64,000 nucleotides of DNA from NAT127 sp034717695 (lineage in GTDB: Bacteria; Pseudomonadota; Gammaproteobacteria; Pseudomonadales; Porticoccaceae): assembly GCA_034717695.1 (NCBI GenBank), contig JAYELS010000075.1:1-64000 (forward strand). The letters are read 5' to 3'. The position numbers and the translations under genes were made by a program. Below, in pieces: positions 7,939-17,865 of this stretch; the first letter of the stretch is position 1, and each line of letters opens with the position of its first letter. The notes below the pieces were generated by a model that was not told where the DNA came from, did not search any database, and saw only the letters and a program-made list of their open reading frames with translations.

Positions 7939-9072
7939 GTGGACTTCAACCTGTCGCCGGAACAACAGCTGCTGCGGGACAGCGCCACCCGCTTCGTGCG
8001 GGAGCGCCATCCCTTCGAGACCCGGCGCGCCATCGCCAACGGCGCCACCGGGTACAGCGACGGGCTCTGGTCCGCCATGGCGGACCTGGGCTGGCTGATG
8101 CTCAACGTGCCCGAGGACCAGGGGGGCCTTGGCGCCCCCATGGCCGATACCGTGGTGCTGATGCACACCCTGGGCAAGGGGCTGGTGGCGGAGCCGGTCA
8201 TCAACACCGGCGTCTGGGCGGCCTGCCTGCTGGCCGGCGGGGAGGGGGGCGCGGTGCGCCGGCACTGGCTCGACGCCAGCGCCAGCGGCGCGGCGCGGCT
8301 GGCGGTGGCCCACCGGGAAAACGGCCGGAGCTGGCAGGGCCTGCCCCCCGCCACCCGGGCGCGGCGGGACGGGGACGGCTATCTGCTCGGCGGCCAGAAG
8401 ATCGCGGTGTGCGACGCCCCGGTGGCGGATGCCCTGCTGATCACCGCCGCGGAGGAGGAGCAGCCCGGCCTTGCCGTGTTTCTGGTGGAGCGCAATACCC
8501 CGGGGCTTGTGCGGGACGATTACCGGCTGGTGGACGGCAGCGCCGCCAGCGACCTGACCCTGCTCGACTGCCGGGTGCCGGCGGCCAACCGCTTGCTGGC
8601 TGGCGAGGAGGGCGCGGCGACGTTCGCGGCGGCCAGCGACCGGGCCCACCTGGCGGTGCTGGCGACCCTCGCGGGCCTTATGGAGGGGAGCCTGGAACTT
8701 GCCGCCGACTACGCCAGAACCCGCCGCCAGTTCGGTCAGCCCATCGCCGCCTTCCAGGCCATTCAGCACCTGCTGGCGGACATGTTCGTCGCCTGCCAGG
8801 AATCCCAGTCGATCCTGTTTCAGGCCCTCGCCGCCATCGACAGCCCCGATGCCGCCCGCCGCCAGCGGGCCCTGTCCGCCGCGGCGGTGGTGATGGGGGA
8901 GGGGCTGCGCTTCGTCACCGAGCAGGGCATCCAGTTGCACGGTGGTTACGGCGTCACCGACGAGTACGCCATCAGCCACTGCCACCGGCGGGGGATGGTC
9001 CTCGCCCAGTGGTTTGGGGACGGGGACGAACACCTCGCCCGCTTCAGCCGCCTGGCGCCCCACGGGGACTGA
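7939..9072 (+). CDS. acyl-CoA dehydrogenase, beta-type subunit
   Basis: This 377-residue member of the same superfamily begins at GTG 7939, right after the previous stop. It keeps the C-terminal FAD-dimer segment (RRQFGQPIAAFQAIQH and QLHGGYGVTDEY), but its middle-domain substrate signature is weak (QKIAVCDAPVADA instead of K-x-W-x-T). The C-terminus lacks the YEGT-type catalytic motif. This is the usual division in heteromeric steroid-type dehydrogenases, where one subunit supplies the base and the other part of the FAD site. Partner: the gene at 6737. Electrons would pass to ETF, which is not encoded here. Confidence 0.87.
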   Translation: MDFNLSPEQQLLRDSATRFVRERHPFETRRAIANGATGYSDGLWSAMADLGWLMLNVPEDQGGLGAPMADTVVLMHTLGKGLVAEPVINTGVWAACLLAGGEGGAVRRHWLDASASGAARLAVAHRENGRSWQGLPPATRARRDGDGYLLGGQKIAVCDAPVADALLITAAEEEQPGLAVFLVERNTPGLVRDDYRLVDGSAASDLTLLDCRVPAANRLLAGEEGAATFAAASDRAHLAVLATLAGLMEGSLELAADYARTRRQFGQPIAAFQAIQHLLADMFVACQESQSILFQALAAIDSPDAARRQRALSAAAVVMGEGLRFVTEQGIQLHGGYGVTDEYAISHCHRRGMVLAQWFGDGDEHLARFSRLAPHGD

Positions 9073-9134
9073 CGGCATGATGAGGCTGAGTCTTGGTTGC
9101 GTATCGGAATCCGGCTGGCGGTTGGCGGTGACCC

Positions 9135-9794
9135 ATGATCGATAAATCTCTTTTCTCCCCCGCCCAGGCGGTGGCCGACATTCCCGACGGCGCCGTGGTG
9201 CTGGTCGGGGGCTTCGGCATGGCGGGGATGCCCACGGAGCTTATCGAGGCGCTCATCGACCAGGGCGCCCGGGAGCTCACCATCGTCAGCAACAACGCCG
9301 GCAACGGCGACACCGGCCTCGCCGCCCTGATCGGCGCCGGGCGGGTGCGCAAGATCCTCTGCTCCTTTCCCCGCCAGGCGGATTCCCAGCGTTTCGACGA
9401 TCTCTACCGGGCCGGGCGCATCGAGCTCGAACTGGTGCCCCAGGGCACCCTGGTGTGTCGCCTGGAGGCGGCGGGGGCGGGCCTTGGCGCCATCTTCACC
9501 CCCACCGGCCACGGCACCCTGCTGGCCGAAGGCAAGGAGACCCGGGTCATCGACGGTCGCCCCCATGTGCTCGAGTACCCCATCCACGGGGACTACGCCC
9601 TGATCAAGGCCCACCGGGGCGACCGCTGGGGCAATCTCGTCTACAACAAGTCGGCGCGCAATTTCGGCCCCATCATGGCCCGGGCCGCGGCCTGCACCAT
9701 CGCCCAGGTGAGCGAGGTGGTGGCCCTCGGCGAGCTGAATCCGGAGGCGGTGGTGACCCCGGGGATTTTCGTCAAGCGGGTGGTGCGGACATGA
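9135..9794 (+). CDS. pcaI: 3-oxoadipate CoA-transferase subunit A
   Basis: This 219-residue CoA-transferase family I alpha subunit closely follows PcaI: GGFGMAGMPTELIEALI, SNNAGNGDTGLAALI, CSFPRQADS and GTLLAEGKETR are family landmarks. With subunit B it moves CoA from succinyl-CoA to a 3-oxo acid (3-oxoadipate in the known pathway). The stop overlaps the start of subunit B as ATGA. No earlier beta-ketoadipate genes are in the window. The preceding acyl-CoA dehydrogenases suggest that the substrate may be a related dicarboxylic 3-oxo acid. Confidence 0.88.
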   Translation: MIDKSLFSPAQAVADIPDGAVVLVGGFGMAGMPTELIEALIDQGARELTIVSNNAGNGDTGLAALIGAGRVRKILCSFPRQADSQRFDDLYRAGRIELELVPQGTLVCRLEAAGAGLGAIFTPTGHGTLLAEGKETRVIDGRPHVLEYPIHGDYALIKAHRGDRWGNLVYNKSARNFGPIMARAAACTIAQVSEVVALGELNPEAVVTPGIFVKRVVRT

Positions 9795-10444
9795 GCGACG
9801 GCGCGGCGAAACTGACCCGGGAGCAACTGGCGGCGCGGGTGGCGCGGGATATTCCCGAGGGCGCCTACGTCAATCTCGGCATCGGCCTGCCCACCCTGGT
9901 GGCCAACTACCTGCCCGCCGACGGGGATTATTTTCTGCACAGCGAGAACGGCCTGCTGGGCATGGGGCCCGCCCCCGCGCCGGGGCTGGAGGATGGCGAC
10001 CTGATCAACGCCGGCAAGCAGCACGTCACCCTGCTGCCCGGTGGCAGTTATTTTCACCACGGCGATTCCTTCGCCATGATCCGCGGCGGCCATATCGACA
10101 TCTGCGTGCTCGGCGCCTTCCAGGTGGCGGCCAATGGCGATCTCGCCAACTGGCACACCGGCGATGCCGACGCCATTCCCGCCGTGGGGGGGGCCATGGA
10201 CCTGGCGGTGGGTGCGCGCCAGGTGTTCGTGATGATGGAACACCTGACCCGCGGCGGCGCCAGCAAGATCGTCGAGCGCTGTACCTACCCCCTCACCGGG
10301 GTCGGCTGCGTCAAGCGCATCTACACCGATCTGGCGGTGATCGACGTCACCGACCAGGGCCTGCGGGTGCGGGAGCTGGTCGCCGGTCTGTCCCTGGCCC
10401 GACTTCAGGCACTCACCGCGGCGCCCTTGCTGGGCGGGATTTAA
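9791..10444 (+). CDS. pcaJ: 3-oxoadipate CoA-transferase subunit B
   Basis: This 217-residue beta subunit contains the catalytic Glu in HSENGLLGMGP and the PcaJ-typical stretches GAYVNLGIGLPTLVANYL, LINAGKQHVTLL and DLANWHTGDADAIPAVG. The Glu distinguishes it from CoA-transferase-fold hydrolases such as IpdAB, in which the reaction differs. The start is ATG 9791, coupled to pcaI by the 4-bp overlap. pcaF follows after a 15-bp gap. Confidence 0.9.
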   Translation: MSDGAAKLTREQLAARVARDIPEGAYVNLGIGLPTLVANYLPADGDYFLHSENGLLGMGPAPAPGLEDGDLINAGKQHVTLLPGGSYFHHGDSFAMIRGGHIDICVLGAFQVAANGDLANWHTGDADAIPAVGGAMDLAVGARQVFVMMEHLTRGGASKIVERCTYPLTGVGCVKRIYTDLAVIDVTDQGLRVRELVAGLSLARLQALTAAPLLGGI

Positions 10445-10459
10445 CAACGAGGACAATCC

Positions 10460-11677
<1,218 letters not shown>

Positions 11678-11747
11678 GCGCAGCGCCGGCTGCCTGCCTC
11701 GGCGCCCATCCAAAGCTGATCATCCGTTATTTATTTGCCCGGGGCTG

Positions 11748-11776
11748 TTGACAGCCCCTAAGGTGGTTTCCATACT
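11748..11776 (+). promoter_or_regulatory. sigma70-like promoter of the second catabolic operon
   Basis: TTGACA at 11748-11753 and CATACT at 11771-11776 are separated by exactly 17 bp. The -35 box lies inside the hairpin GGGGCTG/CAGCCCC (11741-11758), which may also end transcription from pcaF. The start codon of the SDR is about 100 bp downstream. Confidence 0.6.
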
Positions 11777-11795
11777 CAGTTCCTAAATATAAACA

Positions 11796-11829
11796 ACGTT
11801 CATGATTGTGAACGTCGCAATCCTGAACG
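11796..11829. promoter_or_regulatory. inverted-repeat operator plus third half-site
   Basis: ACGTTCA at 11796-11802 and TGAACGT at 11809-11815 form a perfect 7-bp inverted repeat with a 6-bp centre. A further TGAACG is at 11824-11829. It lies about 20 bp downstream of the -10 box, where a bound protein would block transcription. The IclR gene two positions into the operon is the natural candidate for autoregulation. Confidence 0.6.
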
Positions 11830-11877
11830 AGGCACCGGGGTCATCCCCGGCATCACCGGCTCGGCGCGGACGGCATC

Positions 11878-12756
11878 ATGGGCGAACAGAAAACCTGGTT
11901 TATCACCGGCTGTGACAAGGGCATGGGGTATGTCTTTGCCGAAACCCTCCTCGCCCATGGCGACCGGGTGGTGGTCACCGCCCGGGATCTGGCCAATATC
12001 GAGCCGCTGCTCAGGCGCCATCCTGACACCGCCTTCGGATACCAGCTCGATGTCACCTCCGCACCGGATATCGCCGCCGTGGCCGCGGCGGCGGAGCGGG
12101 CGACCGGCGGTATCGACGTGCTGGTCAACAACGCCGGCTACGGCATGCTCGGCCCTGTGGAGGCCACCACACCCGAGGAATACCGGCCGCTGTTCGACGT
12201 GAATTTCTTTGGTGCCGCGGAAGTGATCCGCGCCCTGCTGCCGGGCATGCGCCAGCGGCGGCGGGGTTACATCATCAACACCACCTCCATCGGCGGCTTT
12301 GCCGCGTCCCCCGGCTTTGGCTTTTACGCCGCCAGCAAGTTTGCCCTCGAGGGCCTGTCGGAGGCCCTGGCCCAGGACGTGGCCGCCTTCGGCATCAGGG
12401 TCACCATCCTCGAGCCGGGCTCCACCCGCACCGACTTTGCCGGTGGCTCGATGGCCCGCGCCCGGCAACAGATCGCCGACTACGACAACAGCGCCGTCAA
12501 GCTGACCCTGGAGCGCATGGCGGCCCGCCACGGTGCCCAGCCCGGGGATCCGGCCCGTATCGCCCGCATTCTGCTCAAGTTCTCCCGCATGGACGATCCG
12601 CCCCTGCGCTTTACCACCGGGGACGACGGCCTCGGGCGCATGCGGGAAAAGCTCATGGCCACCAGCGCCGAGGCGGAACGGTTCGCGGCCCTGTCCCTCT
12701 CGGTGGGGTTCGACTGCGATACCCCCATCGATATCGATGGGGAGGCCAAGCCGTGA
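11878..12756 (+). CDS. short-chain dehydrogenase/reductase
   Basis: This 292-residue classical SDR has a cofactor motif TGCDKGMG (a variant of TGxxxGxG), NNAGYGML, a Ser in NTTSIGG and the catalytic Tyr and Lys in FYAASK. It oxidises or reduces a hydroxyl/keto group with NAD(P). It is the first gene of the long operon behind the promoter at 11748. The ATG at 11878 has only a weak upstream site. The stop overlaps the IclR start as GTGA. It resembles the SDR at 16561, so the two may act on related positions of one substrate. Confidence 0.88.
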   Translation: MGEQKTWFITGCDKGMGYVFAETLLAHGDRVVVTARDLANIEPLLRRHPDTAFGYQLDVTSAPDIAAVAAAAERATGGIDVLVNNAGYGMLGPVEATTPEEYRPLFDVNFFGAAEVIRALLPGMRQRRRGYIINTTSIGGFAASPGFGFYAASKFALEGLSEALAQDVAAFGIRVTILEPGSTRTDFAGGSMARARQQIADYDNSAVKLTLERMAARHGAQPGDPARIARILLKFSRMDDPPLRFTTGDDGLGRMREKLMATSAEAERFAALSLSVGFDCDTPIDIDGEAKP

Positions 12757-13628
12757 GCGGCGATACCGCCACCGATCCCAGGGGCCCCGCGGACAGCGGC
12801 CACCGCACCGCCAACCGCTTGCTGGATATTCTCGAGCTGCTGGCCCGCACCCCCGGGGGCTCGGCCCTCAAGGACCTCAGCCGTGAACTCGGCGCCCCCA
12901 AGAGCAGCCTGCTGTCCCTGCTGCAAACCCTCCACAGGCGCGGCTACGTCAGCCAGGACAGCCGCGGCCTCTACCGCCTCGGCACCCGTGCCCTGACCCT
13001 GAGTGGCGCGGAGGGGGACGAACAGGATCTGCGGGAGATCGCCCACGGGGAAATCCGCGCCCTGGCGGAGAAGACCGGTGAATCCGCCATCCTCGCCACC
13101 CTCACCAGCGATCACCGCGCGGTGATCTATATCGACAAGGTGGAGAGCCTGCATCGCATTCGCGCCACCGCCAGGGTCGGGGAGACGCGGCCCCTGCACT
13201 CCACCTCCAGCGGGCGCCTGCTGCTGGCCCATCTGCCGGCGGCGGAGCGGGAGACGCTGATCGACCAGCTGGAACTGACCCGCTTCACGGAGCGGACCAT
13301 CACCAGCCGCGCCCGGTTGCGGGAGGAAATGACGCGCATTCTCGGCGAGGGCATCTGCATCAACATCGACCAGTCCCTGCCGGGGCACTGCGCCATGGCG
13401 GCACCGGTTCGCGATCGCCGCGGCGAGGTGGTGGCCGCCTGCGTGCTGAGCGCACCCAGCGAGCGGGTGCGGGACGCCATCGCCACCCTCGCCGAGCAGG
13501 TCAAGGCCAGCGCCCTGGCCATCTCCCTGCGCCTTGGCCATCGGCCGGCGCCGGATGATGGCGCCGCGGCCAAGGGGCGATCGACCCCGGGGGAAGGGCA
13601 GAGCCGGTCTGCCGCCACCCGCAATTAA
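12753..13628 (+). CDS. IclR-family transcriptional regulator
   Basis: This 291-residue regulator has an N-terminal winged helix-turn-helix (about residues 15-80; GGSALKDLSRELGAPKSSLL) and a C-terminal effector domain (about 95-265) with the IclR landmarks RPLHSTSSGRLLLAHLP and GHCAMAAPVRDRRGEVVAA. The GTG start at 12753 overlaps the SDR stop. The last 25 residues are a low-complexity, Ala/Gly-rich tail. Being inside the operon it probably controls its own transcription through the inverted repeat at 11796; the effector is unknown. Confidence 0.9.
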   Translation: MSGDTATDPRGPADSGHRTANRLLDILELLARTPGGSALKDLSRELGAPKSSLLSLLQTLHRRGYVSQDSRGLYRLGTRALTLSGAEGDEQDLREIAHGEIRALAEKTGESAILATLTSDHRAVIYIDKVESLHRIRATARVGETRPLHSTSSGRLLLAHLPAAERETLIDQLELTRFTERTITSRARLREEMTRILGEGICINIDQSLPGHCAMAAPVRDRRGEVVAACVLSAPSERVRDAIATLAEQVKASALAISLRLGHRPAPDDGAAAKGRSTPGEGQSRSAATRN

Positions 13629-13673
13629 CCAGAGCATGTCGCGACGCGCCCAGCGGCGCGGAGGAAAATGATA

Positions 13674-15095
13674 ATGAGTCACTTTTTTGAGCAATTGATG
13701 GACAACCCCCTGGCGGTGCGGGACAACACCTACGACCAGGGCTACCAGCTCGGCGCGGAACAGCTCCAGCGCTTCCACCTGCACTGGGCGGCCAAGCGTT
13801 TTGCGGAACTGCGCCCGAGGATTTCCGTGCTGGACAAACTGGCCAGGGAGCAGGGCATAAACGCCATTACCGATATCGAGCAGCTCGGCCACCTGTTGTT
13901 CGCCCACTCGGTGTACAAGTCCTACCCCATGTCGTATCTGGAGCGCAACCGCTTCGATATGCTCACCAAATGGCTGGCGAAACTCACCAGCACGGACCTC
14001 AGCCATATCGACGCCAGCGCCATCGAGACCATCGACGAGTGGCTGGATCTGCTCGACGCCCAAACGCCCCTGATGGTGCTGCACAGCTCCGGCACCACCG
14101 GCAAGCTGTCCTTTCTGCCCCGCACCAAGGCCCAGTCCCGGGACATGGCCACCATCGCCGCCAATATTCTGCGGGACTGGAACGGCCCCCACTCCCGCCC
14201 CGACATGCTGGTCAACCATCGCCCCCTGATCAATCCCGGCTACCGCTACGGTGCCGGCACCGCCCAGCGCATGGCGGGGGTACAGGTGGAGCTCTATGCG
14301 GGTGGCGACGATAACGCCCTGTTCCTGTACCCGAACCAGCGCCTCTCCGCCGACCTCATTTCCCTGGCGGGGCGCTTGCGCACCGCCGAGGCCCGGGGCG
14401 AGCAGGGGCGCCTGGAAATATCCCCCGGCCTGCTGCGGCGCCGGGACGAGCTGATCGAAATGGAGAAGCAGCGCCCCCAGGCCATCGCCAACTTCCTGGA
14501 AACCGCCCGCACCCGCTTTGCCGGTCAGGACGTCTACATCGGCACCCTCTACGGCATGGTCTACGACTGGGCGGTGGAGGGGCTTGCCAAGGGGCACAGC
14601 AATATCTTTGGCCCCGACAGCTTCCTGTCCTGCGGCGGCGGCACCAAGGGGCGGGTATTCCCCGACGACTGGCGGGAGACCATCCAGACATTCCTCGGCT
14701 TTTCCACCTTCAGTGAAACCTATGCCATGACCGAATCCATGGGCATGGCGACCCTGTGCGAGCAGGGCCACTACCACCTGGCGCCCTTCACCGTGCCCTT
14801 TCTGCTGGATCCTCGGACCGGCGCGCAACTGCCCCGGGTGGACGGCACCAGCGGCCGCTTCGCCTTCCTGGACCTGCTGCCCGACAACTACTGGGCGGGG
14901 ATGGTCAGCGGCGATGCGGTGACCATGGGGGGCTTCCAGCAGCCCTGCGGCTGCGGTCGCCAGGGCTATTACGTGCACAAGGATGTGCGACGTTACAGCG
15001 ATATGGAGGGGGGCGACGACAAGGTACTGTGCAGCGGCGCCCCCGAAGCCCACGACAAGGCCCTCGCCTTCCTCACCGAAACCCTGACGAGGTGA
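13674..15095 (+). CDS. LuxE-like acyl-protein synthetase / adenylate-forming enzyme
   Basis: This protein of about 473 residues has an AMP-ligase-type phosphate loop HSSGTTGKLSFLPRTK near residue 140 and the LuxE-family overall length, not that of full acyl-CoA ligases. LuxE enzymes activate a carboxylate as acyl-AMP and hand it to the LuxC reductase; here a CoA-ligase activity like that of phenylacetate-CoA ligase is an alternative. A CGCG pair (PCGCGRQG) lies near residue 425. GGAGG at 13660-13664 favours ATG 13674 (9-nt spacing) over ATG 13668 (3 nt). The LuxC-like gene begins 5 bp after the stop. No luciferase genes are nearby. Confidence 0.8.
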   Translation: MSHFFEQLMDNPLAVRDNTYDQGYQLGAEQLQRFHLHWAAKRFAELRPRISVLDKLAREQGINAITDIEQLGHLLFAHSVYKSYPMSYLERNRFDMLTKWLAKLTSTDLSHIDASAIETIDEWLDLLDAQTPLMVLHSSGTTGKLSFLPRTKAQSRDMATIAANILRDWNGPHSRPDMLVNHRPLINPGYRYGAGTAQRMAGVQVELYAGGDDNALFLYPNQRLSADLISLAGRLRTAEARGEQGRLEISPGLLRRRDELIEMEKQRPQAIANFLETARTRFAGQDVYIGTLYGMVYDWAVEGLAKGHSNIFGPDSFLSCGGGTKGRVFPDDWRETIQTFLGFSTFSETYAMTESMGMATLCEQGHYHLAPFTVPFLLDPRTGAQLPRVDGTSGRFAFLDLLPDNYWAGMVSGDAVTMGGFQQPCGCGRQGYYVHKDVRRYSDMEGGDDKVLCSGAPEAHDKALAFLTETLTR

Positions 15096-15100
15096 CCGCC

Positions 15101-16564
15101 ATGACAGAACTCCTGCAGGTGCCGCTGATCCTCCGCGGCCAGGTGATCGAGGATTACGCCCTGGAATTTGGCGGCCGCCACGGTGGTGTCCGATTTCGCA
15201 CCGCCGATGTGTCGGCCTACACCGGCCAGCTGACCCTGGACGCGCCCTCCCAGCTCGCGGATCTCTACGCCCTGTCCTTCGCCGATATCGTCGATTACCT
15301 GGAGTCCCTGGGCAAACGCCTGGTACTCGACGACAACCCCCATCTGCAGGCGGCCTTCACCCTGGCCTGCGCCACCAGCGGCCTGTCGGAAAGCATCCTC
15401 AGGGATCGCTACCAGTTGTTGCCCAACATGTTTGTCCGCCAGGAAATCATCGACAGTGCCCAGATCGGCTGCGGCATCGATTTTCTCGAAGGCTGGGTGG
15501 AGCAGACCGCCCACAACCGCCCCGGCCTGGTGGCACGGGTGCGGGCCTTCGGCGCCCGGGCGGTGCATGTGGTGGCGGGCAACCTGCCGGATGTCAGCGC
15601 CCTGACGGTGCTGCGCAATGCCATCACCCGCTCGGACTGCCTGATCAAAACCCCGTCCAATGACCCCTTAACCGCGGTGGCCCTGGCCCGCACCATGATC
15701 GACATGGCGCCGGACCACCCCCTCACCCGCCACGTCTCCGTGGCCTACTGGAAGGGCGGCGACGCCCAGGTGGAGGACGCCATCTACGATCCCCGCGGCG
15801 TGGAGAAGATCGTCGCCTGGGGCGGTTTCAATTCCATCCGCCACATCACCAAGTACCTCCAGCCGGGGATCGATCTGATCACCCTCGACCCGAAACTGTC
15901 CGGCACCATCATCGGCCGGGAGGCCTTCGACAGCGACGAGACCCTGCGCCACGTGGCCCGCCGCCTGGCCCTGGATATCGGTGGCTGGAATCAGGAAGGC
16001 TGCGTCAATGCCCGGGTGATCCACGTGCAATCCGGCACCGACGCCGAGGGCATTGCCCGCTGCGAGCGCCTGGCCCGCCTCACCTTCGAGGCGATGCAGC
16101 AACTGCCGGAGCACCTGAGCACGCCCCACAAGGATTTCGACCCCGCCCTCAGGGACGAACTCGATACCCTGCGGATGATCGACGAGGGCTACACCCTGGT
16201 CGGCGGCGAAGCCGACGAAGGTGCCATGATCGTCTCCCACGATGGCCTGCCGGTGGATTTCTCGCGGATTCTCGCCTGCCGGGTGGGCAACCTGGTGCCC
16301 ATCGATGACATCGACACGGCGGTGATGTCCGTCAACGCCTATACCCAGACCATCGGCATCTATCCCGACAGCCTCAAGGAAGCCATCCGCGACCGCCTTG
16401 CCTTCCAGGGCGCCCAGCGCCTGGTATCCCTCGGTGGCGCCATCACCCTCAACGGTGGCACCCAGCGCCAGGACGGTATCGAACCCCTGCGCCGCATGTG
16501 CAAGTGGATCACCGATGAAAGCGGAGACGGCTACCAGATCGAACAACTCGCCCTCAGGGAATGA
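15101..16564 (+). CDS. LuxC-like acyl-CoA (fatty acyl) reductase
   Basis: This 487-residue protein of the LuxC/aldehyde-dehydrogenase superfamily would reduce an activated acyl group to the aldehyde with NADPH. The catalytic Cys is at residue 301 in WNQEGCVNARV. The N-terminal and cofactor regions (HVVAGNLPDVSALTVLRNA; LIKTPSNDPLTA) match the family. It starts at ATG 15101 directly after the LuxE-like gene and its stop overlaps the next SDR start, so the three are translationally linked. In luminous bacteria LuxC and LuxE make aldehyde for luciferase. Here the aldehyde more likely goes to the dehydrogenase at 17866 or to SDR reduction. Confidence 0.85.
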   Translation: MTELLQVPLILRGQVIEDYALEFGGRHGGVRFRTADVSAYTGQLTLDAPSQLADLYALSFADIVDYLESLGKRLVLDDNPHLQAAFTLACATSGLSESILRDRYQLLPNMFVRQEIIDSAQIGCGIDFLEGWVEQTAHNRPGLVARVRAFGARAVHVVAGNLPDVSALTVLRNAITRSDCLIKTPSNDPLTAVALARTMIDMAPDHPLTRHVSVAYWKGGDAQVEDAIYDPRGVEKIVAWGGFNSIRHITKYLQPGIDLITLDPKLSGTIIGREAFDSDETLRHVARRLALDIGGWNQEGCVNARVIHVQSGTDAEGIARCERLARLTFEAMQQLPEHLSTPHKDFDPALRDELDTLRMIDEGYTLVGGEADEGAMIVSHDGLPVDFSRILACRVGNLVPIDDIDTAVMSVNAYTQTIGIYPDSLKEAIRDRLAFQGAQRLVSLGGAITLNGGTQRQDGIEPLRRMCKWITDESGDGYQIEQLALRE

Positions 16565-17412
16565 CAACCATGAACCAATCCCGTAAATGGCTGATCACCG
16601 GTGTTTCCAGCGGCTTTGGCCGCGCCCTCGCGGAGCTTGCCCTGGCCCGCGGCGACACTGTGATGGGCACCCTGCGCCGCCCCGAACAGGCCGCGGATTT
16701 CGAGGCCCTGGCCCCCGGCCGCGCCCACACCTGCATCATCGACATGACCGACAGGGATAGCCTGGCGCCGGTGATTCGCGAGGCGCTGGCGCGCATTGGC
16801 GGCGCCGATGTGGTGGTCAACAACGCCGGCTACGGCATGGCCGGTGCCGCCGAGGAGCTGAGTGACGACGAGATCCGCCACCACATGGAGACCAACTTCT
16901 TCAGCCTGGTGACCGTCACCCAGGAGGCGCTGCCCCACGTGCGCGCCCAACGCTTCGGGCGCTTCATCAATATCGCCTCCCTGGCGGGATTCATGGGGAT
17001 ATCCGGCATGTCCCTCTACAACGCCTCGAAATTTGCCGTGACGGGGTTTTCCGAAGGCCTTGCCGGCGAGGTGGCACCCCTGGGTATCGGTGTCACCATC
17101 GTCGAGCCGGGGCAGTTCCGCACCAACTGGTCGTCCCCCAGCGCCATCGTCAAGGCGAGGCGGGAAATCCCCGACTACGCCGCCAGCGTGGGGCCCATTC
17201 GCCACGGCATCACCGCCGTGGACGGGAGCCAGCCCGGCGACCCGCTGAAAGCGGCCGAGGCCATGATCAAGGCCGCCGACGCCCCGAAACCGCCCCTGCA
17301 CCTCGCCCTTGGGCCCGACGCCGTGGGTGCCCGGCGCCACAAGCTGGCGGAACTGGCGGGGGAGCTCGACGCCTGGGAAGCCGTCAGCCTCGCCACCACC
17401 CTGGACGCCTGA
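16561..17412 (+). CDS. short-chain dehydrogenase/reductase
   Basis: This 283-residue SDR has TGVSSGFG, NNAGYGMAG, a Ser in NIASLAG and YNASK. It closely parallels the SDR at 11878 in length and motif spacing. The ATG at 16561 overlaps the LuxC stop; ATG 16570 is an alternative. Next to a fatty-acyl reductase it could reduce the aldehyde to an alcohol or oxidise a ring hydroxyl. The thioesterase gene follows after 4 bp. Confidence 0.87.
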   Translation: MTTMNQSRKWLITGVSSGFGRALAELALARGDTVMGTLRRPEQAADFEALAPGRAHTCIIDMTDRDSLAPVIREALARIGGADVVVNNAGYGMAGAAEELSDDEIRHHMETNFFSLVTVTQEALPHVRAQRFGRFINIASLAGFMGISGMSLYNASKFAVTGFSEGLAGEVAPLGIGVTIVEPGQFRTNWSSPSAIVKARREIPDYAASVGPIRHGITAVDGSQPGDPLKAAEAMIKAADAPKPPLHLALGPDAVGARRHKLAELAGELDAWEAVSLATTLDA

Positions 17413-17416
17413 GGCG

Positions 17417-17845
17417 ATGGCCCGCATCCAGCTCGAATTGCCGGAGCGCTTCCTGTTCAGCACGGAAATCCCGGTGCTCGCCCTGCATCTGAATTTTACC
17501 GGCCACCTGGACAACGCCATGGTGCTGGCCATGGTGTCCGAGGCGCGGATCCGCTTCTGGCAATCCCTGGGGCAGGATCCGGTGGATGTCCATGGGGTGA
17601 CGCTGATGGCGGTGGATGCGGCGGTGCAGTACAGATCCCAGGCCCATCACGGCGAGGTGATGGTGGTGGAGAAGGCCGCCCGGGATTTTCACCCCCGGGG
17701 GCTGGATCTGGTGTGGCGGCTGAGTGAACGGCAATCGGGCCGGGAGGTGGCCCGGGGCAAGACGGGCTTGTTGTGCGTCGACCGGGCCAGCGGCCAGGTG
17801 AGCACCCTGCCCGAGCCGTTGCGCGACCAGTTGCTGGCCCTGTGA
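17417..17845 (+). CDS. acyl-CoA thioesterase, 4HBT hot-dog fold
   Basis: This 142-residue hot-dog protein has the 4HBT_2 layout: an N-terminal strand with HLNFTGHLDNAMVL (the Asn/Asp of the active-site turn), a central helix SEARIRFWQSLG, then VDAAVQYRSQAHHGEVM. It would release free acid from an acyl-CoA. It starts at ATG 17417, 4 bp after the SDR stop and with GAGGCG close by. Sitting between an acyl reductase and an aldehyde dehydrogenase, it may salvage CoA from stalled intermediates. Confidence 0.78.
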   Translation: MARIQLELPERFLFSTEIPVLALHLNFTGHLDNAMVLAMVSEARIRFWQSLGQDPVDVHGVTLMAVDAAVQYRSQAHHGEVMVVEKAARDFHPRGLDLVWRLSERQSGREVARGKTGLLCVDRASGQVSTLPEPLRDQLLAL

Positions 17846-17865
17846 ACGACCATAGCGGTGATGCC

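Noticed and set aside
9135..10444. IpdA/IpdB (steroid C/D-ring hydrolase) as the identity of the two CoA-transferase genes
   Set aside because: Subunit lengths (219 and 217) and segments such as NNAGNGDTGLAALI and HSENGLLGMGP match PcaI/PcaJ, and the catalytic Glu is present.
12480..15053. An 857-residue open frame on the minus strand, and others like it at 3046-5001 and 45781-49059
   Set aside because: They lie antisense to well-supported genes, have low-complexity His/Gly/Gln-rich translations and no domain. Long antisense frames are expected at this GC content.
13674..16564. A bioluminescence (lux) operon
   Set aside because: luxA, luxB and luxD are absent. The LuxE- and LuxC-like genes are embedded among catabolic genes.
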